Of a stretch of 64,000 nt of DNA, positions 23,154-32,361 are shown piece by piece. The stretch's first letter is position 1. Each line of letters opens with the position of its first letter. The notes beneath the pieces were generated by a model that saw nothing but the letters and a program-made list of their open reading frames with translations, ran no database searches and had not been told where the DNA came from. The DNA is from Asterella californica (lineage: Eukaryota > Streptophyta > Marchantiopsida > Marchantiales > Aytoniaceae). The translations under genes were made by a program, and so were the position numbers. The DNA lies in assembly GCA_036924285.1 (NCBI GenBank), contig JAYKYS010000019.1, positions 3,162,001-3,226,000 of the forward strand, read 5' to 3'.

Positions 23154-23171
23154 CTCTCAGTGGAAGCACCA
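23154..23171 (-). promoter_or_regulatory. Primer binding site of element B
   Basis: The minus strand reads TGGTGCTTCCACTGAGAG two bases after the LTR. The same 18 bases lie at the same distance in elements C and F2. I cannot assign the tRNA. Confidence 0.75.
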
Positions 23172-23173
23172 GA

Positions 23174-24494
23174 TGTAGAGTTGAGAGTTTTTCTCGGGAA
23201 GGGCGAAACCTTCTGGCTGTGATATGAGCTTGAAGGCTGTGTTCAGTCTACTTAGGGAAGCACTAGACTCCTGGCTGTGGCTGGTTTGCTCAAAGGATAG
23301 GCTTCAGGTTACAAGGTGATACTGAAAAACGCTCATACAAGTTTCTTGGCTCTTCTGATATGTTCAGGAAGCAAAGTTCAGACTTAACTAGCAACGATAA
23401 GATCTGACGGCGAACTTTGGCACTCAGGATTGAGAAATATGTGAAGGTTTAGACTTCAGAACTTCTCCTACATGTCAATGAGGTCCTACTGGATACACAT
23501 ACGAAGTTCCAGCTTGAGATCAATTCAGAGCACCAAGATATGAGTAGAAACTTTCTGAACAGAGAAATTATGACAATTCTTGATATCCAGCCAGCTATTT
23601 CGACCTATAACAGGAGATTGGCTTGATCAATTTCGAAGTTTCTTACAGGATTTGCAGTACACAGCTTGTTGAACACTCCTGTGAAGTTGGACCTCCTGAT
23701 TGTACACAGAACTCTAGATTTCGTTCTCTGAAGTTGCTGCTCTAGATTGCGAGCTTTACAGACCCCCTCTGCTTCAGCGGCCGTCTTGAATTACTCAGCA
23801 ACTCAAATCACTTGAAACTTTTTTGACAGTCGTAGCCCGGCTGACAATGAACACAACCACAAAGGTTTGAAGCGATTTCCTCAATTCTGCTGCAATTGAC
23901 ACTCAAAACCCCAAATTCAACAGAAGTGTTGGAATTCTGACACAAATCGAACTTCAATCAGCCATAACTCCTTCTTTATTGCTCCAAATCGATCAAACGT
24001 TTCGATGACAGTGCTTGGCACGACGAGCTCTATATCCCTGTGCTCTCAGATTTTGCAGTGTCCTCACCAATTGCCCAAAATCCTCTTTAGAGCTATGTTT
24101 CTAAACTTAGAGTTTTACAAAAGACAAAAATGGACCAATGGGAGTTCATAGCTCCACTTGACTGTCCTTTTGTGCCTTAAACTACCTGGTAACATATCTA
24201 CACTCATAGGCTATCACGTCAAGCCCCCTAGAGTGCCAGCGTAAAACTGAAACTACCTAAAATGACATGCAACCTCAAAAAATAACTTAAATCATCTAGA
24301 AAGCATGCATGGGCGACACGCAAATACAACCCATGAGCTTAAACCCTATCAACATGGTAATCAACCTACTAAGACTCAAAATATATAACATCTTCCAAAA
24401 ATGGACTTCTCTGAGGTCTTAACTTCACTCAGAGAGACTAACGCCTGACAGAGAAGTGAATCATTTACTATGTGAAATGATTCACATCACGACA
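23174..24494 (-). repeat. 5' LTR of element B
   Basis: This 1321-bp LTR (minus sense TGTCGTGATG...CTCAACTCTACA) is the reverse-strand counterpart of LTR A. The four bases after its outer end (24495-24498) are GCGT. Confidence 0.9.
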
Positions 24495-24672
24495 GCGTTG
24501 AAGAAACCCACTAAAGTAAGAAGATCATAATTACCTTCTCTATTTCACATCGAGGTTGAAGACCTAGGATCTCCAGAAGTGGAAGTGGAGGTTGCAGGTT
24601 ATGTAATTAAGAAAGTACCAATTGAGTCCGAGTCAGGAATCAACATAATGACAGAAGATACAGTGCACGCGT
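24495..24672 (+). pseudogene. Old pol fragment E, left part (protease)
   Basis: Translated on the plus strand it reads ...VEDLGSPEVEVEVAGYVIKKVPIESESGINIM..., matching the protease region of G1 (EDLGAPELDMEIHGCLLKKVPIDSG near 55750). The active-site Asp-Ser-Gly is altered to Glu-Ser-Glu-Ser-Gly. The frame resumes at 35423 on the far side of LTR D2, as GFSKFEE... corresponding to GFIEFQP in G1. So E is the host of both B and D2 and is the oldest layer here. Confidence 0.75.
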
Positions 24673-24727
24673 TATCGTGTTGTGGATTGACTAGGGTGTG
24701 AAACCACCACATATTCTTATCGTACGT
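24673..24727 (+). repeat. Solo LTR D2, first 55 bp
   Basis: It begins TATCGTGTTGTGG (TG mutated to TA) and matches the start of LTR D1. It is preceded by GCGT and interrupted after 24727 by element C. The remainder starts at 33693. Confidence 0.88.
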
Positions 24728-26058
24728 TGTCGAGTTGAGAGTTTTCCTGGGAAGGGCGGAACCTTCTGGTTGTGATATGACCTTGAAGGCTATGTTCGGT
24801 CTACTCAGGGAAGCGTTGGGCTTCAAGCTGTGGTTGCTTACTATACAGAGGTAGGGTTCAGGTCATAAAGGACACTATAGACACTCACTCAGGTCGAATG
24901 GACCCTCCAGTATGTTCAGGAAGTGAAGATCAGATCAGATTAGCAGTAATAAGGTCAGACAGCGAACTTTAACGGTCCAGAATCAGAAACATACGATGGT
25001 TCAGACTTCAGAACTCCTCCTACATGTAAATGAGGCCCTACTGACCACACACACGAAGTTTCAGCTTGAGATCAAATCAGAGTGTCGAGATATGGGCAGA
25101 AATGTTCTGAGCAGAGAAATTACGGCAATTTCTGGTACCCAGACAGCTATTTCGACCTAGAACAGAGAATTGGCTCGATCACTTTCGAAGATTCTTACAG
25201 GATTTGCAGTACACAGCTTGCTGAACACTCCTGTGAAGTTGGACCTCCTGATTGTACACAAAACTCCAGATCTCGCTCTCTGAAGTTGATGCTCTAGATT
25301 GAGAGCTTTTCGGACCCCCTCTGCTTCAGCGGTCGCCCTGAATTACTCACAATTTCAATTGACATGAAAATTTGGGGACAGTCGTAGCCCTGCTGCCAAT
25401 GAACGAGACCTCGAAGGTTTGAAGCGATTTTCTCAAATCTACTGCGATTGACACCGAAAACTCCAAAATCAACAGAAGTGCTGCAATTCTGGCACAAATC
25501 GAACTTCAATCAGCCATAACTTCTTCTTTATTGCTCCAAATCGATCAAAAATTTCGCTGACAGTGCTTGGCACGACGAACCCTATCTCCCTGTGCTCTCA
25601 GATTTCGAAGTTTTTTTTCACCAAATGCTCGAACTTCTCTTAAGACTCCTACTACTAATTTTAGCAGTACACAAAGACAAAATTGGACCAATGGGAGTTC
25701 ATAGCTTCACTCCTCTGTCCTTTTGTGTCCCAAACCACGTGGTGACTTGAATTTGCACATAGGCTACCACGTCAAGCCCCTAAAGTGCCAGCATAGACCC
25801 TAAACTACATGCGAAGACATGTAAAACGACACGTAATCCCGAAAGATAACCTAACCTCGCTAGGAAGCATGCATGGGCGACATGTAATTACAACCCATGG
25901 GCTTAACTCAATCTACGTGGTAATCAACCTACTAAGACTCAAAATATATATAACATCCTCCAGTGTCGACTTCTCTGAGGTCCTAATTTCGCTCAGAGAG
26001 ACTAACGCTTGACAGAGAGGTGAATTATTTACAATGTAAAATGATTCACATCACGACA
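24728..26058 (-). repeat. 3' LTR of element C
   Basis: Minus sense begins TGTCGTGATG and ends CTCAACTCGACA. It is preceded on the minus strand by the polypurine tract GGAGGGGGTGGA (26059-26070). Several small ORFs in it recur identically in the other LTR only because the two LTRs are nearly identical. Confidence 0.95.
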
Positions 26059-26104
26059 TCCACCCCCTCCAAACCTGCACATCCTCCGGCATGTGCCAAC
26101 CTCT

Positions 26105-27529
26105 TCAGTCTTCAGTTTGTTCTTCATCATCATCGTTCTCGTCCGCCTCAACCTCTTCAGTAGCCGAGACGTCTTCATCTCTTGTCACCCTCTGTTCAGA
26201 CTCCAGAAAGTTGAACAAATCTACTGATCCTCCACGTTGTTTGAACAACTTCACTCGTTTGCCAGCCATAGATAGTTTCAAAGGAGTACCATCCAACTCA
26301 CGTAAACTATAAGTGGCATTATCATAAACATCTAGCACAACATAAGGCCCGAACCATCTTCGCGAGAACTTACGAAGTGTAGAATGCTGATTCTCCAGCG
26401 TGCTATCATACACCAGAACCCAATCACCAACACGTATTGGCTTCGGTCGTAGTCGATGAGTCTTGTCGAAACGCTCTTTGTTTCCGACTCGAGTCACCTT
26501 CAGCTTCTCTTGCGCTTCAGCAAGATCCTCCTCCCTTCGCTCCAACTGCCTAGTTCGTAAAACAAGGAGTGAAGTATGATCTATACCATCTTCCCACGGT
26601 AGCGTAGCCCACGTAGGAAAGTCCTCCTCAGCAGGCATGATCGGCTTTTGTCCCAACATAAGCTCAACTGGCATATACCCAGTCGTGGTACAGTGTGTAG
26701 TTCTATCAGCCCATAAAGAAAATGGAAGCAGTCTCGGCCATTCTCTAGGCCTACCATCACACGCTTTCACTAAAGCATGAACAATAGAAGGATGTCCTCG
26801 CTCACTCTTACCAATCCCTTCTGGATTCATGGCAGTAGTAAGTCGAAGCTTTACTCCATAACGAGCAAAGAACTCTTTCGCTTCTGCACTTCTCAGCTCG
26901 CCCCTATCTGCTCGTAGTCTTCCAACAGATCCATAACGACAGATTATATCTTCAAGCACGAATCTACATATGTTCTCTGTAGTCTTCGTGCGCAGTGCTC
27001 GTCCCTCCACATAGTTGGAGAGATCTTCTCGAGCCAACACCAAATAGCGCATCCACCATAGTCCCGGCGGCATCATCACAAGATCAAGGACCCACGAAAA
27101 ATGAATACTAGGTGAGTAGGTAGGTACAAGTCCATCTCTGTAACGGACTTTAGAGTAGAACTGGCAGTGCAGACACGACCCAACAAAATCCACTACGTCT
27201 TGATACAAACCCTTCCACCAGTATCGCTCCTTCATCTTCGTGTACGTAGCCCAAACTCCACGGTGTCCAGCCCACAAGGTGTCATGAAACTCCTTCAGCA
27301 GATTCAGCTTCGTTGGTTGATCATCCACCACTCTAGCCAGCATCCCATCTCTTCTCTTCGGACGTTTCCACAGATAACCTTCACGTAGAAGGTAACCGTA
27401 CGCCTTTCGTCTGATCTCCTTAAACTCTGCATCACTCCAACCCTCTCGTCTGCATAATAAACTCAGATAATATCCGATATCGCGGAACTTTTCCGCGTCG
27501 AACTCTTCGTAGAACGGCAGTGGTTCCAA
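26105..27529 (-). CDS. Integrase of element C (474 aa)
   Basis: The zinc region shows HDTLWAGHRG and CLHC, giving His-His-Cys-Cys. The core has WVLDLVMMPPG (Asp), LRADRGEL (Asp) and GKSERGHPS (Glu). The C-terminal domain carries WFGPYVVLDVYDNATYSLRELDGTPL, the GPY/F module, and the protein ends in an acidic tail EEQTED. No chromodomain is seen. The ORF is undamaged, but the upstream RNase H frame ends at TAA (27551), where F1 reads Gln, so it would need readthrough or was disabled. It would insert the cDNA and probably sets the CG-centred 4-bp target. Confidence 0.88.
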   Translation of the reverse strand: MEPLPFYEEFDAEKFRDIGYYLSLLCRREGWSDAEFKEIRRKAYGYLLREGYLWKRPKRRDGMLARVVDDQPTKLNLLKEFHDTLWAGHRGVWATYTKMKERYWWKGLYQDVVDFVGSCLHCQFYSKVRYRDGLVPTYSPSIHFSWVLDLVMMPPGLWWMRYLVLAREDLSNYVEGRALRTKTTENICRFVLEDIICRYGSVGRLRADRGELRSAEAKEFFARYGVKLRLTTAMNPEGIGKSERGHPSIVHALVKACDGRPREWPRLLPFSLWADRTTHCTTTGYMPVELMLGQKPIMPAEEDFPTWATLPWEDGIDHTSLLVLRTRQLERREEDLAEAQEKLKVTRVGNKERFDKTHRLRPKPIRVGDWVLVYDSTLENQHSTLRKFSRRWFGPYVVLDVYDNATYSLRELDGTPLKLSMAGKRVKLFKQRGGSVDLFNFLESEQRVTRDEDVSATEEVEADENDDDEEQTED

Positions 27530-27550
27530 GTCTGAAGTCTGCTGACCAAC

Positions 27551-27820
27551 TTAGCACCAAACGTCTCTCTTCTCTTCATCTTCAACTTCTGCAATCATCT
27601 CTTCCTCATCTGTATAACAAGCCCTAGATAACATGTCTGCAACAGGATTATCCTTTCCTGCTATATGCTTCAGCTCGGGGTTCATACTCCGGATATAAGC
27701 AATCCATCGTAGCATTGCTATGTCTGGAATATTACAGTTTGCTATCATACCTAGCAAAGGCAAACAGTCTGTTTCTAGTATCACATGTGCACCTATCAAG
27801 AACTCTCGGTCTACCTTCAT
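27551..27820 (-). pseudogene. RNase H end of element C
   Basis: The frame MKVDREFLIGAHVILETDCLPLLGMIA...MLRWIAYIRSMNPELKHIAGKDNPVADMLSRA is the second half of RNase H; the first half is at the end of the RT frame. A TGA at 27833-27835 separates the halves where related elements normally have Trp (VKREL-W-G). Element F1 has TGA at the same codon. A TAA closes the frame at 27551. Confidence 0.85.
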
Positions 27821-27835
27821 AGCAATAACAGCTCC

Positions 27836-29770
27836 TCACAACTCACGCTTCACTTGAGGGTAGTTACGTTGTCTATCTGTTAAGATCCGAGCTCCAAACC
27901 TTGAAATAAACCGCACGCCTTCTACATCTTCTTGACCGACTGCCCATCCAATCGCCTTTGGACTCGTGTCAACAGTCAGTATGATAGGTCTTCCGCTCTC
28001 GTAGCTAAGTCTCCTTAGTATAGGTGGAGACTTCAAAATCTCCTTCTGCTGCTCCATCGTCTCGTGATGTTCTCGCCGCCAAGTAAACCTCTTCCCCTTT
28101 CTCAGAAGTGCATACAGAGGCTCGGCAATGTGTGCATAATGAGGAATACTCACACGAAAGAACACACAAGCTCCTAAGAATCGTCGAACCTCAGTGATGT
28201 TGGTACAGTCTGCTATCCTTGCTATAGCATCTATCTTCTCTGGGTTCGGTCGTCTTCCAAAAGTACCGCATAAGTGACCGACCACCACAATCTCTGACAT
28301 TCCAAAACGAGATTTGGTACCTGACAGAGTGAGGTGTACCTCTTCCAAACGCATCAGAATCTTCTCCACATCTCGGATGTGGTCTGCAACGAACTTTCTG
28401 CAACCATCAGCAGTCATAGTTTCGTCCTTGTCCTCCACCGGACAGCCTTTCATGGGGATATCATCAAGAAATGGGATAGTAACCTCAGGTACAAACTCTC
28501 GTAACACCTTATGCATCGCGTTTTGCATATGAGCTACTGAGTTTGTCGCACCCTGAGGAAGAGTACACATCCGCATCAACCCCAAAGGTGTACGCATGGT
28601 AGTCAAGTCTCTACTTTCTAAAGCAAGCTGAAACTGATCGTAACCTGAAAACAGATCTCCAATAGAATAGATAGATCTTCCAGCAAATGCCTCGGCTACT
28701 TCATCAACCACAGGTCCTGTTCCAACATTTCGTATCGTGATGTTGTTGGCAGGCTGCAAGTCTTGGATGAAGCGTAAAGCTCCTGTCTTCTTAGGTACTG
28801 TGAACCATCGGCTAGAGTACGGAGCCATAGATGGTTCAAGAATACCCATCCGCATCCTCTCCTTTAGTAACTCAATAACCTTCGGTAGCAAGGCACGAGG
28901 GACTGGAATCGGCTTCAAGTCCCAAGGTACGTGAGGAACAGTGAAGATAACCATCGGAGCTATCACACTAGGATCCACACAACCAATCTCCTCAGCTGAG
29001 AAAGAAAATGCCTTACCATGGCTAACTATCATCTGCTCAAAAGCTCGTTTCTCCACTTCAGTCAAGAAGCCACCCCCTCCTATCTGGAGCTGCTCGAGTG
29101 TCTCTTGAGTAAACTCGTGTCCTATCTGTTTAGGATCTCTCAGTACAGGCTCAGTGGCCGCTAACTCCATCTGCTGCTGTGAATCAACAGGTAACTGGGT
29201 CGCCACTGGTTTCACCTTCTTTGCTACAGTTTTGTATTTGGTGTGAACCTCTGCTTCTTCACGAGAGCCACACCAGCAGATTGCATCCTTCCATCCACTC
29301 TCCAGTCTCGGATGAGGACGAGATTGCAAGCACGAGGCAACCTCCTCATAGACCTTACGAGAGTGGATAGGGATCACCACCCTTCCTCCCATCTGCTCCA
29401 TCAACCTATCTACATCATCTAGCCAACGAACAAAAGACTGTACACCTACAAACTCCTCGTAAATACCAGAAATCATCTCATCTTCACCCAGAACTCCTGT
29501 ACAGCGCAGATTTTCTGCATACTTCTCCATCTGCCTTCTACTCTTCTCAGTCAAATCCTCTACACGCGTGAACTCACTCCAATCATCAGAACAGAAAGTC
29601 ATCAAACCAGATTTCCAACTATGTACAGTGTAGTCGTTCTCAGAATCTTGAGCAACCTCTTCGTCAGCCTGCTGTGATCCCACAGGCTGCTCAAGCGGGA
29701 TCATAGTAGAATCAGATCCGTCACTCTTGGTATCCCGACCTACAAGAGTGGTTTCAGAAAACCCTTGCTC
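27836..29770 (-). CDS. Pol of element C: reverse transcriptase and RNase H start
   Basis: The -1 frame opens at 29770, just after a TAG, and runs to TGA at 27836 (first Met at 29704). It contains about 200 residues of unassigned N-terminal sequence, then PVPRALLPKVIELL, SSRWFTVPKKTGALRFIQDLQP, SIGDLFSGYDQFQL, PQGATNSVAHM and TIPFLDDIPMKGC with the catalytic FLDD, then VRRFLGACVFFR and the first RNase H strand (ILTVDTSPKAIGWAV). This RT lineage (DLTTMRTPLG, FLDDIxxKGC) differs from plant chromoviruses. No start codon is needed if it is made by -1 frameshifting from Gag-Pro at 29758-29764. Confidence 0.87.
   Translation of the reverse strand, partial: EQGFSETTLVGRDTKSDGSDSTMIPLEQPVGSQQADEEVAQDSENDYTVHSWKSGLMTFCSDDWSEFTRVEDLTEKSRRQMEKYAENLRCTGVLGEDEMISGIYEEFVGVQSFVRWLDDVDRLMEQMGGRVVIPIHSRKVYEEVASCLQSRPHPRLESGWKDAICWCGSREEAEVHTKYKTVAKKVKPVATQLPVDSQQQMELAATEPVLRDPKQIGHEFTQETLEQLQIGGGGFLTEVEKRAFEQMIVSHGKAFSFSAEEIGCVDPSVIAPMVIFTVPHVPWDLKPIPVPRALLPKVIELLKERMRMGILEPSMAPYSSRWFTVPKKTGALRFIQDLQPANNITIRNVGTGPVVDEVAEAFAGRSIYSIGDLFSGYDQFQLALESRDLTTMRTPLGLMRMCTLPQGATNSVAHMQNAMHKVLREFVPEVTIPFLDDIPMKGCPVEDKDETMTADGCRKFVADHIRDVEKILMRLEEVHLTLSGTKSRFGMSEIVVVGHLCGTFGRRPNPEKIDAIARIADCTNITEVRRFLGACVFFRVSIPHYAHIAEPLYALLRKGKRFTWRREHHETMEQQKEILKSPPILRRLSYESGRPIILTVDTSPKAIGWAVGQEDVEGVRFISRFGARILTDRQRNYPQVKREL
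29722..29764 (-). promoter_or_regulatory. Putative -1 ribosomal frameshift signal of element C
   Basis: The minus strand has the slippery heptamer G GGT TTT (29758-29764) in exact Gag-Pro phase. After a 7-base spacer comes a perfect 8-bp stem CACTCTTG (29743-29750) / CAAGAGTG (29722-29729) with a 13-base loop. The zero frame stops at 29740, seven codons on, and the -1 frame gives GFSETTLVGRD... into RT. GGGUUUU is a known -1 site (for example in barley yellow dwarf virus). In B one base pair of the stem is changed on both sides. Confidence 0.8.
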
Positions 29771-30861
29771 CTACAGATAGGAGAATCTCTCAAGGTTTGT
29801 CGGTTTCGTTCGTGGTTCGTACGAACGGTCAGAAACTGTACAGAACGTCTATCATCTGGACTACGGATCCTAGCATAGTGAGATCCATCGTCCATCACCT
29901 TCGTGTCCATTCTAACTGCAGTGATATAAGGCTGACCAAGAATCACAGGATAAGAAGCAGAAGACTGCACGAAGAAGTGCTGATCTACCTCCACATCACC
30001 CAGCTTCACTCTCACGTTGGGACAAGCGCCGTATAACTCACCCTTCTGGTTGTTTGCAGCTCGTAGCACCCAACCATGGTTCAGTTCGATAGGCCATTGT
30101 CCTCTCTCGTACACTTCTCGTGACATGATGTTGATCTCAGAACCGTGATCAACCAAAGCAGCAACAGATTCAAGACTTCCAAGGCGAACTCGTGTAGCAG
30201 TCGTAGCACGAGCCCAGTGTCTCTTCCTGAAGTCACTATCAGTAGCTAGACTCTCCTCGCCAGCTTCATCATCATCAAACTCAGCAGTGTTGGTACCAGC
30301 AACTAACGCTTCTTGCTGGTATTCTGTATCATCAACCTCCTGAAAATGCACCTTTCCGAACTCTGCATCATTCATAGAAGTTCCTACCACATCAATCATC
30401 TGACTTTCTACTTGCTCAGACATCACCTGTCTCTTCCGCTTGATGATGTCGATGATCAGCTCGTGAAACTCCCTCTTCGCAATACCAAGAACTTCTCGAA
30501 GAGAAAACTCGATTCGCGCGTCAAGTATTCTCTGCTCCAAGATGCTCTTGAGATCAGTTGAAGTCTCTATATCTGCTGCCAACTTGTAAGCCGGTCCTTT
30601 CCCTTTCTCTTGGGCAGTAAACCGTCTACCAGCAGTCGTTGGCTCCTGCTGGGATCTCTGCACGTCCTCCATCGGACCTGGTGCAGGTGGAGGAGCTGCA
30701 GAAGTAGAAGGGATGTCTTCAGGAGGAGCCGCTCGTCTCCTCGTAATCCTCCGTCTGTCTCCAGTCTCCTCTGGAACTCCAGTATCAAGTTCAGAGGCTT
30801 CTCGCTGCCTCTTCTCCTCCATAGAAGCATCCTGCCAGTGAACGTGTCTATCCACGTCCAA
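29740..30861 (-). CDS. Protease region of Gag-Pro, element C (373 aa)
   Basis: The frame starts MDVDRHVHWQDAS and continues a Gag frame across TGA at 30898, where B has Trp. It has a basic and Pro/Ala-rich linker, a charged helical region (DLKSILEQRILDARIEFSLREV), an acidic patch, then the protease: VAALVDHGSEINIMS (Asp-His-Gly), GWVLRAANNQKGELYGACPNV, and SYPVILGQPYITAVRM. The His in the active-site triplet is shared with B. It ends KGFLKPLL-stop, overlapping the Pol frame by about 30 bases at the frameshift site. Confidence 0.82.
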   Translation of the reverse strand: MDVDRHVHWQDASMEEKRQREASELDTGVPEETGDRRRITRRRAAPPEDIPSTSAAPPPAPGPMEDVQRSQQEPTTAGRRFTAQEKGKGPAYKLAADIETSTDLKSILEQRILDARIEFSLREVLGIAKREFHELIIDIIKRKRQVMSEQVESQMIDVVGTSMNDAEFGKVHFQEVDDTEYQQEALVAGTNTAEFDDDEAGEESLATDSDFRKRHWARATTATRVRLGSLESVAALVDHGSEINIMSREVYERGQWPIELNHGWVLRAANNQKGELYGACPNVRVKLGDVEVDQHFFVQSSASYPVILGQPYITAVRMDTKVMDDGSHYARIRSPDDRRSVQFLTVRTNHERNRQTLRDSPICRSKGFLKPLL

Positions 30862-30897
30862 GAATGCTTTGATAGATGCAGCATCAACAGGATCTCC

Positions 30898-32325
30898 TCA
30901 CCCTGTGACTCTACGGATAGTCTCAGCTCCTCTCTTCAGTACTTCAGAAGGAACTTGAACAGGTTTCTTCTCAGTAGTCCTATCTAGCAACGTAGGACTA
31001 GAAGAAACTTCAATGTGACAGGCATATACATCAGGATTTACCGGTGGTGCCATCAATGCATGTACAGTTGCAGCAGCTGTAATCTGAGGTAGACTTCTCA
31101 TGCCTCCTCGTCCAAACTGCGTGTTCAGCGGCTCTCCAGTCGAAGAAAGGTGCAGCCTACCGTTCTGGTAGCGAACCACACCATCTCGCAGAGCAGCCGT
31201 GAGCTCTTGACAGTCCCCTCGGAAATGATCTTGACTGTCACACCAGATACATCTACGAACAGGAGCACCTCCTGGACGTGTAGCAGCAGGCGCCGGTGGC
31301 TGCTCTCTCTGCAGACCAGCTAGCTCCACCTTCAATTCTCTCATCTGCCGAATCAGGTCTTCGATCTAGTTCCGTTGTCCATGGTTCTCTGCAGGTCTCT
31401 GAACCGGTGCCCTTTGTGCAGGAACTGGCACAACTGGCATCAAAGGTACTGCGGCCGGGACAACAGGTCTAGGAGCCGGAGCAAGAGCCGGAGGTTGCTG
31501 TACTTGAGGAGCAGCACGAGGTTGAAAGGTCACTTCTGCAAGCGGACGTCCTCCCACGGCCACTCTTCCTCGCCTCTGTCTTGTTAGTACAGCAACGGCG
31601 TCCTCGACTCTTCCCCAATCCATAGTAACTCCTCCTTCAACAGATCGATCAGCCAACATAAAGCATAACCGATCTGCCGTAGCATCATCAGTAGCTTGCA
31701 GGAAAAGCTCGGTTTTCCTAGCATCTAAGGTTATCCTCTCAAGAGTTGAGAGTTGTCGGTATCTCCGATCAAACTCTCTCAGCATCTCATTCAGGTTCAT
31801 CATACGACCAGGTTGCTGCTCAACCCAGTCCAGAAACGTTCTTCTAGTGACTCTCTCTGAATCTTCTTCGAGAAACTCCTCTCGAAGAGATCGTTCGAAA
31901 CTCATCCAGACACCTAGATTTCTTCTCTGTACATCCCTAACCTGGTCCCGCAACTCAGGGATTACAGCTAACTCGAAACTCCCTATCATCTCAGCATCAG
32001 TAACTCTAACCAGTTCCATCTCTCCTCGATACTCACGGAGATATCTAGAAATATCTCTACCTTCAAATCTACCACATCTATTCACAATTGCTTGCAAAGC
32101 CTTGGTAGACTTCAACTCACCCCCTCCAATGATCGGATGTTGTTGGACCAGGGCCGCAAGTGTCTTCAGAATCTCAGCCGTATCTAGACCAGATGCAGAT
32201 GTCGCTGTAGCCGCTGGTGCTACAGAAGGAGCTGCAGTAGACGTAGATGCAGCAGGCGTAGAAGTAGCAGCAGCAGCACTCTTGCGATCCATCTCTTCTC
32301 CTTGTAGTGAACTCAACCTTCTCAA
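30898..32325 (-). pseudogene. Gag of element C with two in-frame stops
   Basis: The frame 31366-32325 (319 codons) starts MRRLSSLQGEEMDRKS, with an Ala/Thr-rich segment and a capsid-like helical domain. It ends at TAG where B reads Gln (CAG). The same frame continues as 30898-31344 with an intact zinc knuckle CIWCDSQDHFRGDC and ends at TGA (Trp in B). Both stops are single C/T or G/A transitions. Without them gag, protease and the linker form one long frame up to the frameshift signal. Confidence 0.85.
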
Positions 32326-32341
32326 TCAATCACCCCAAGAG

Positions 32342-32359
32342 CTCTCAGTGGAAGCACCA
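32342..32359 (-). promoter_or_regulatory. Primer binding site of element C
   Basis: TGGTGCTTCCACTGAGAG on the minus strand, two bases from the LTR, identical to B and F2. The complementary tRNA is not identified. Confidence 0.75.
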
Positions 32360-32361
32360 GA

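Larger units (their letters stand above)
19639..24494 (-). mobile_element. Element B, Ty3-type, 3' half missing
   Basis: It comprises a 5' LTR (23174-24494), primer site, gag, protease region and the first part of RT, all minus strand. It stops at 19639, where LTR K ends. The missing 3' part is not found to the left. It is close to element C in sequence, with B and C differing by scattered substitutions and independent stops. The right flank is GCGT, followed by the pol fragment E, so B inserted into E. Confidence 0.85.

Noticed and set aside
22341..23222. A 293-codon plus-strand ORF opposite gag of B.
   Set aside because: It is the complement of a recognised gag gene and is Ser-rich in the manner of antisense frames; C has only a shorter piece.
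15781..30900. UGA might code for Trp, since several stops (B gag, C gag, a', RNase H) are TGA where a relative has TGG.
   Set aside because: TAA and TAG interrupt Gln codons equally (31366, 27551), and TGA ends frames at natural ends. C-to-T and G-to-A decay explains all of these changes.
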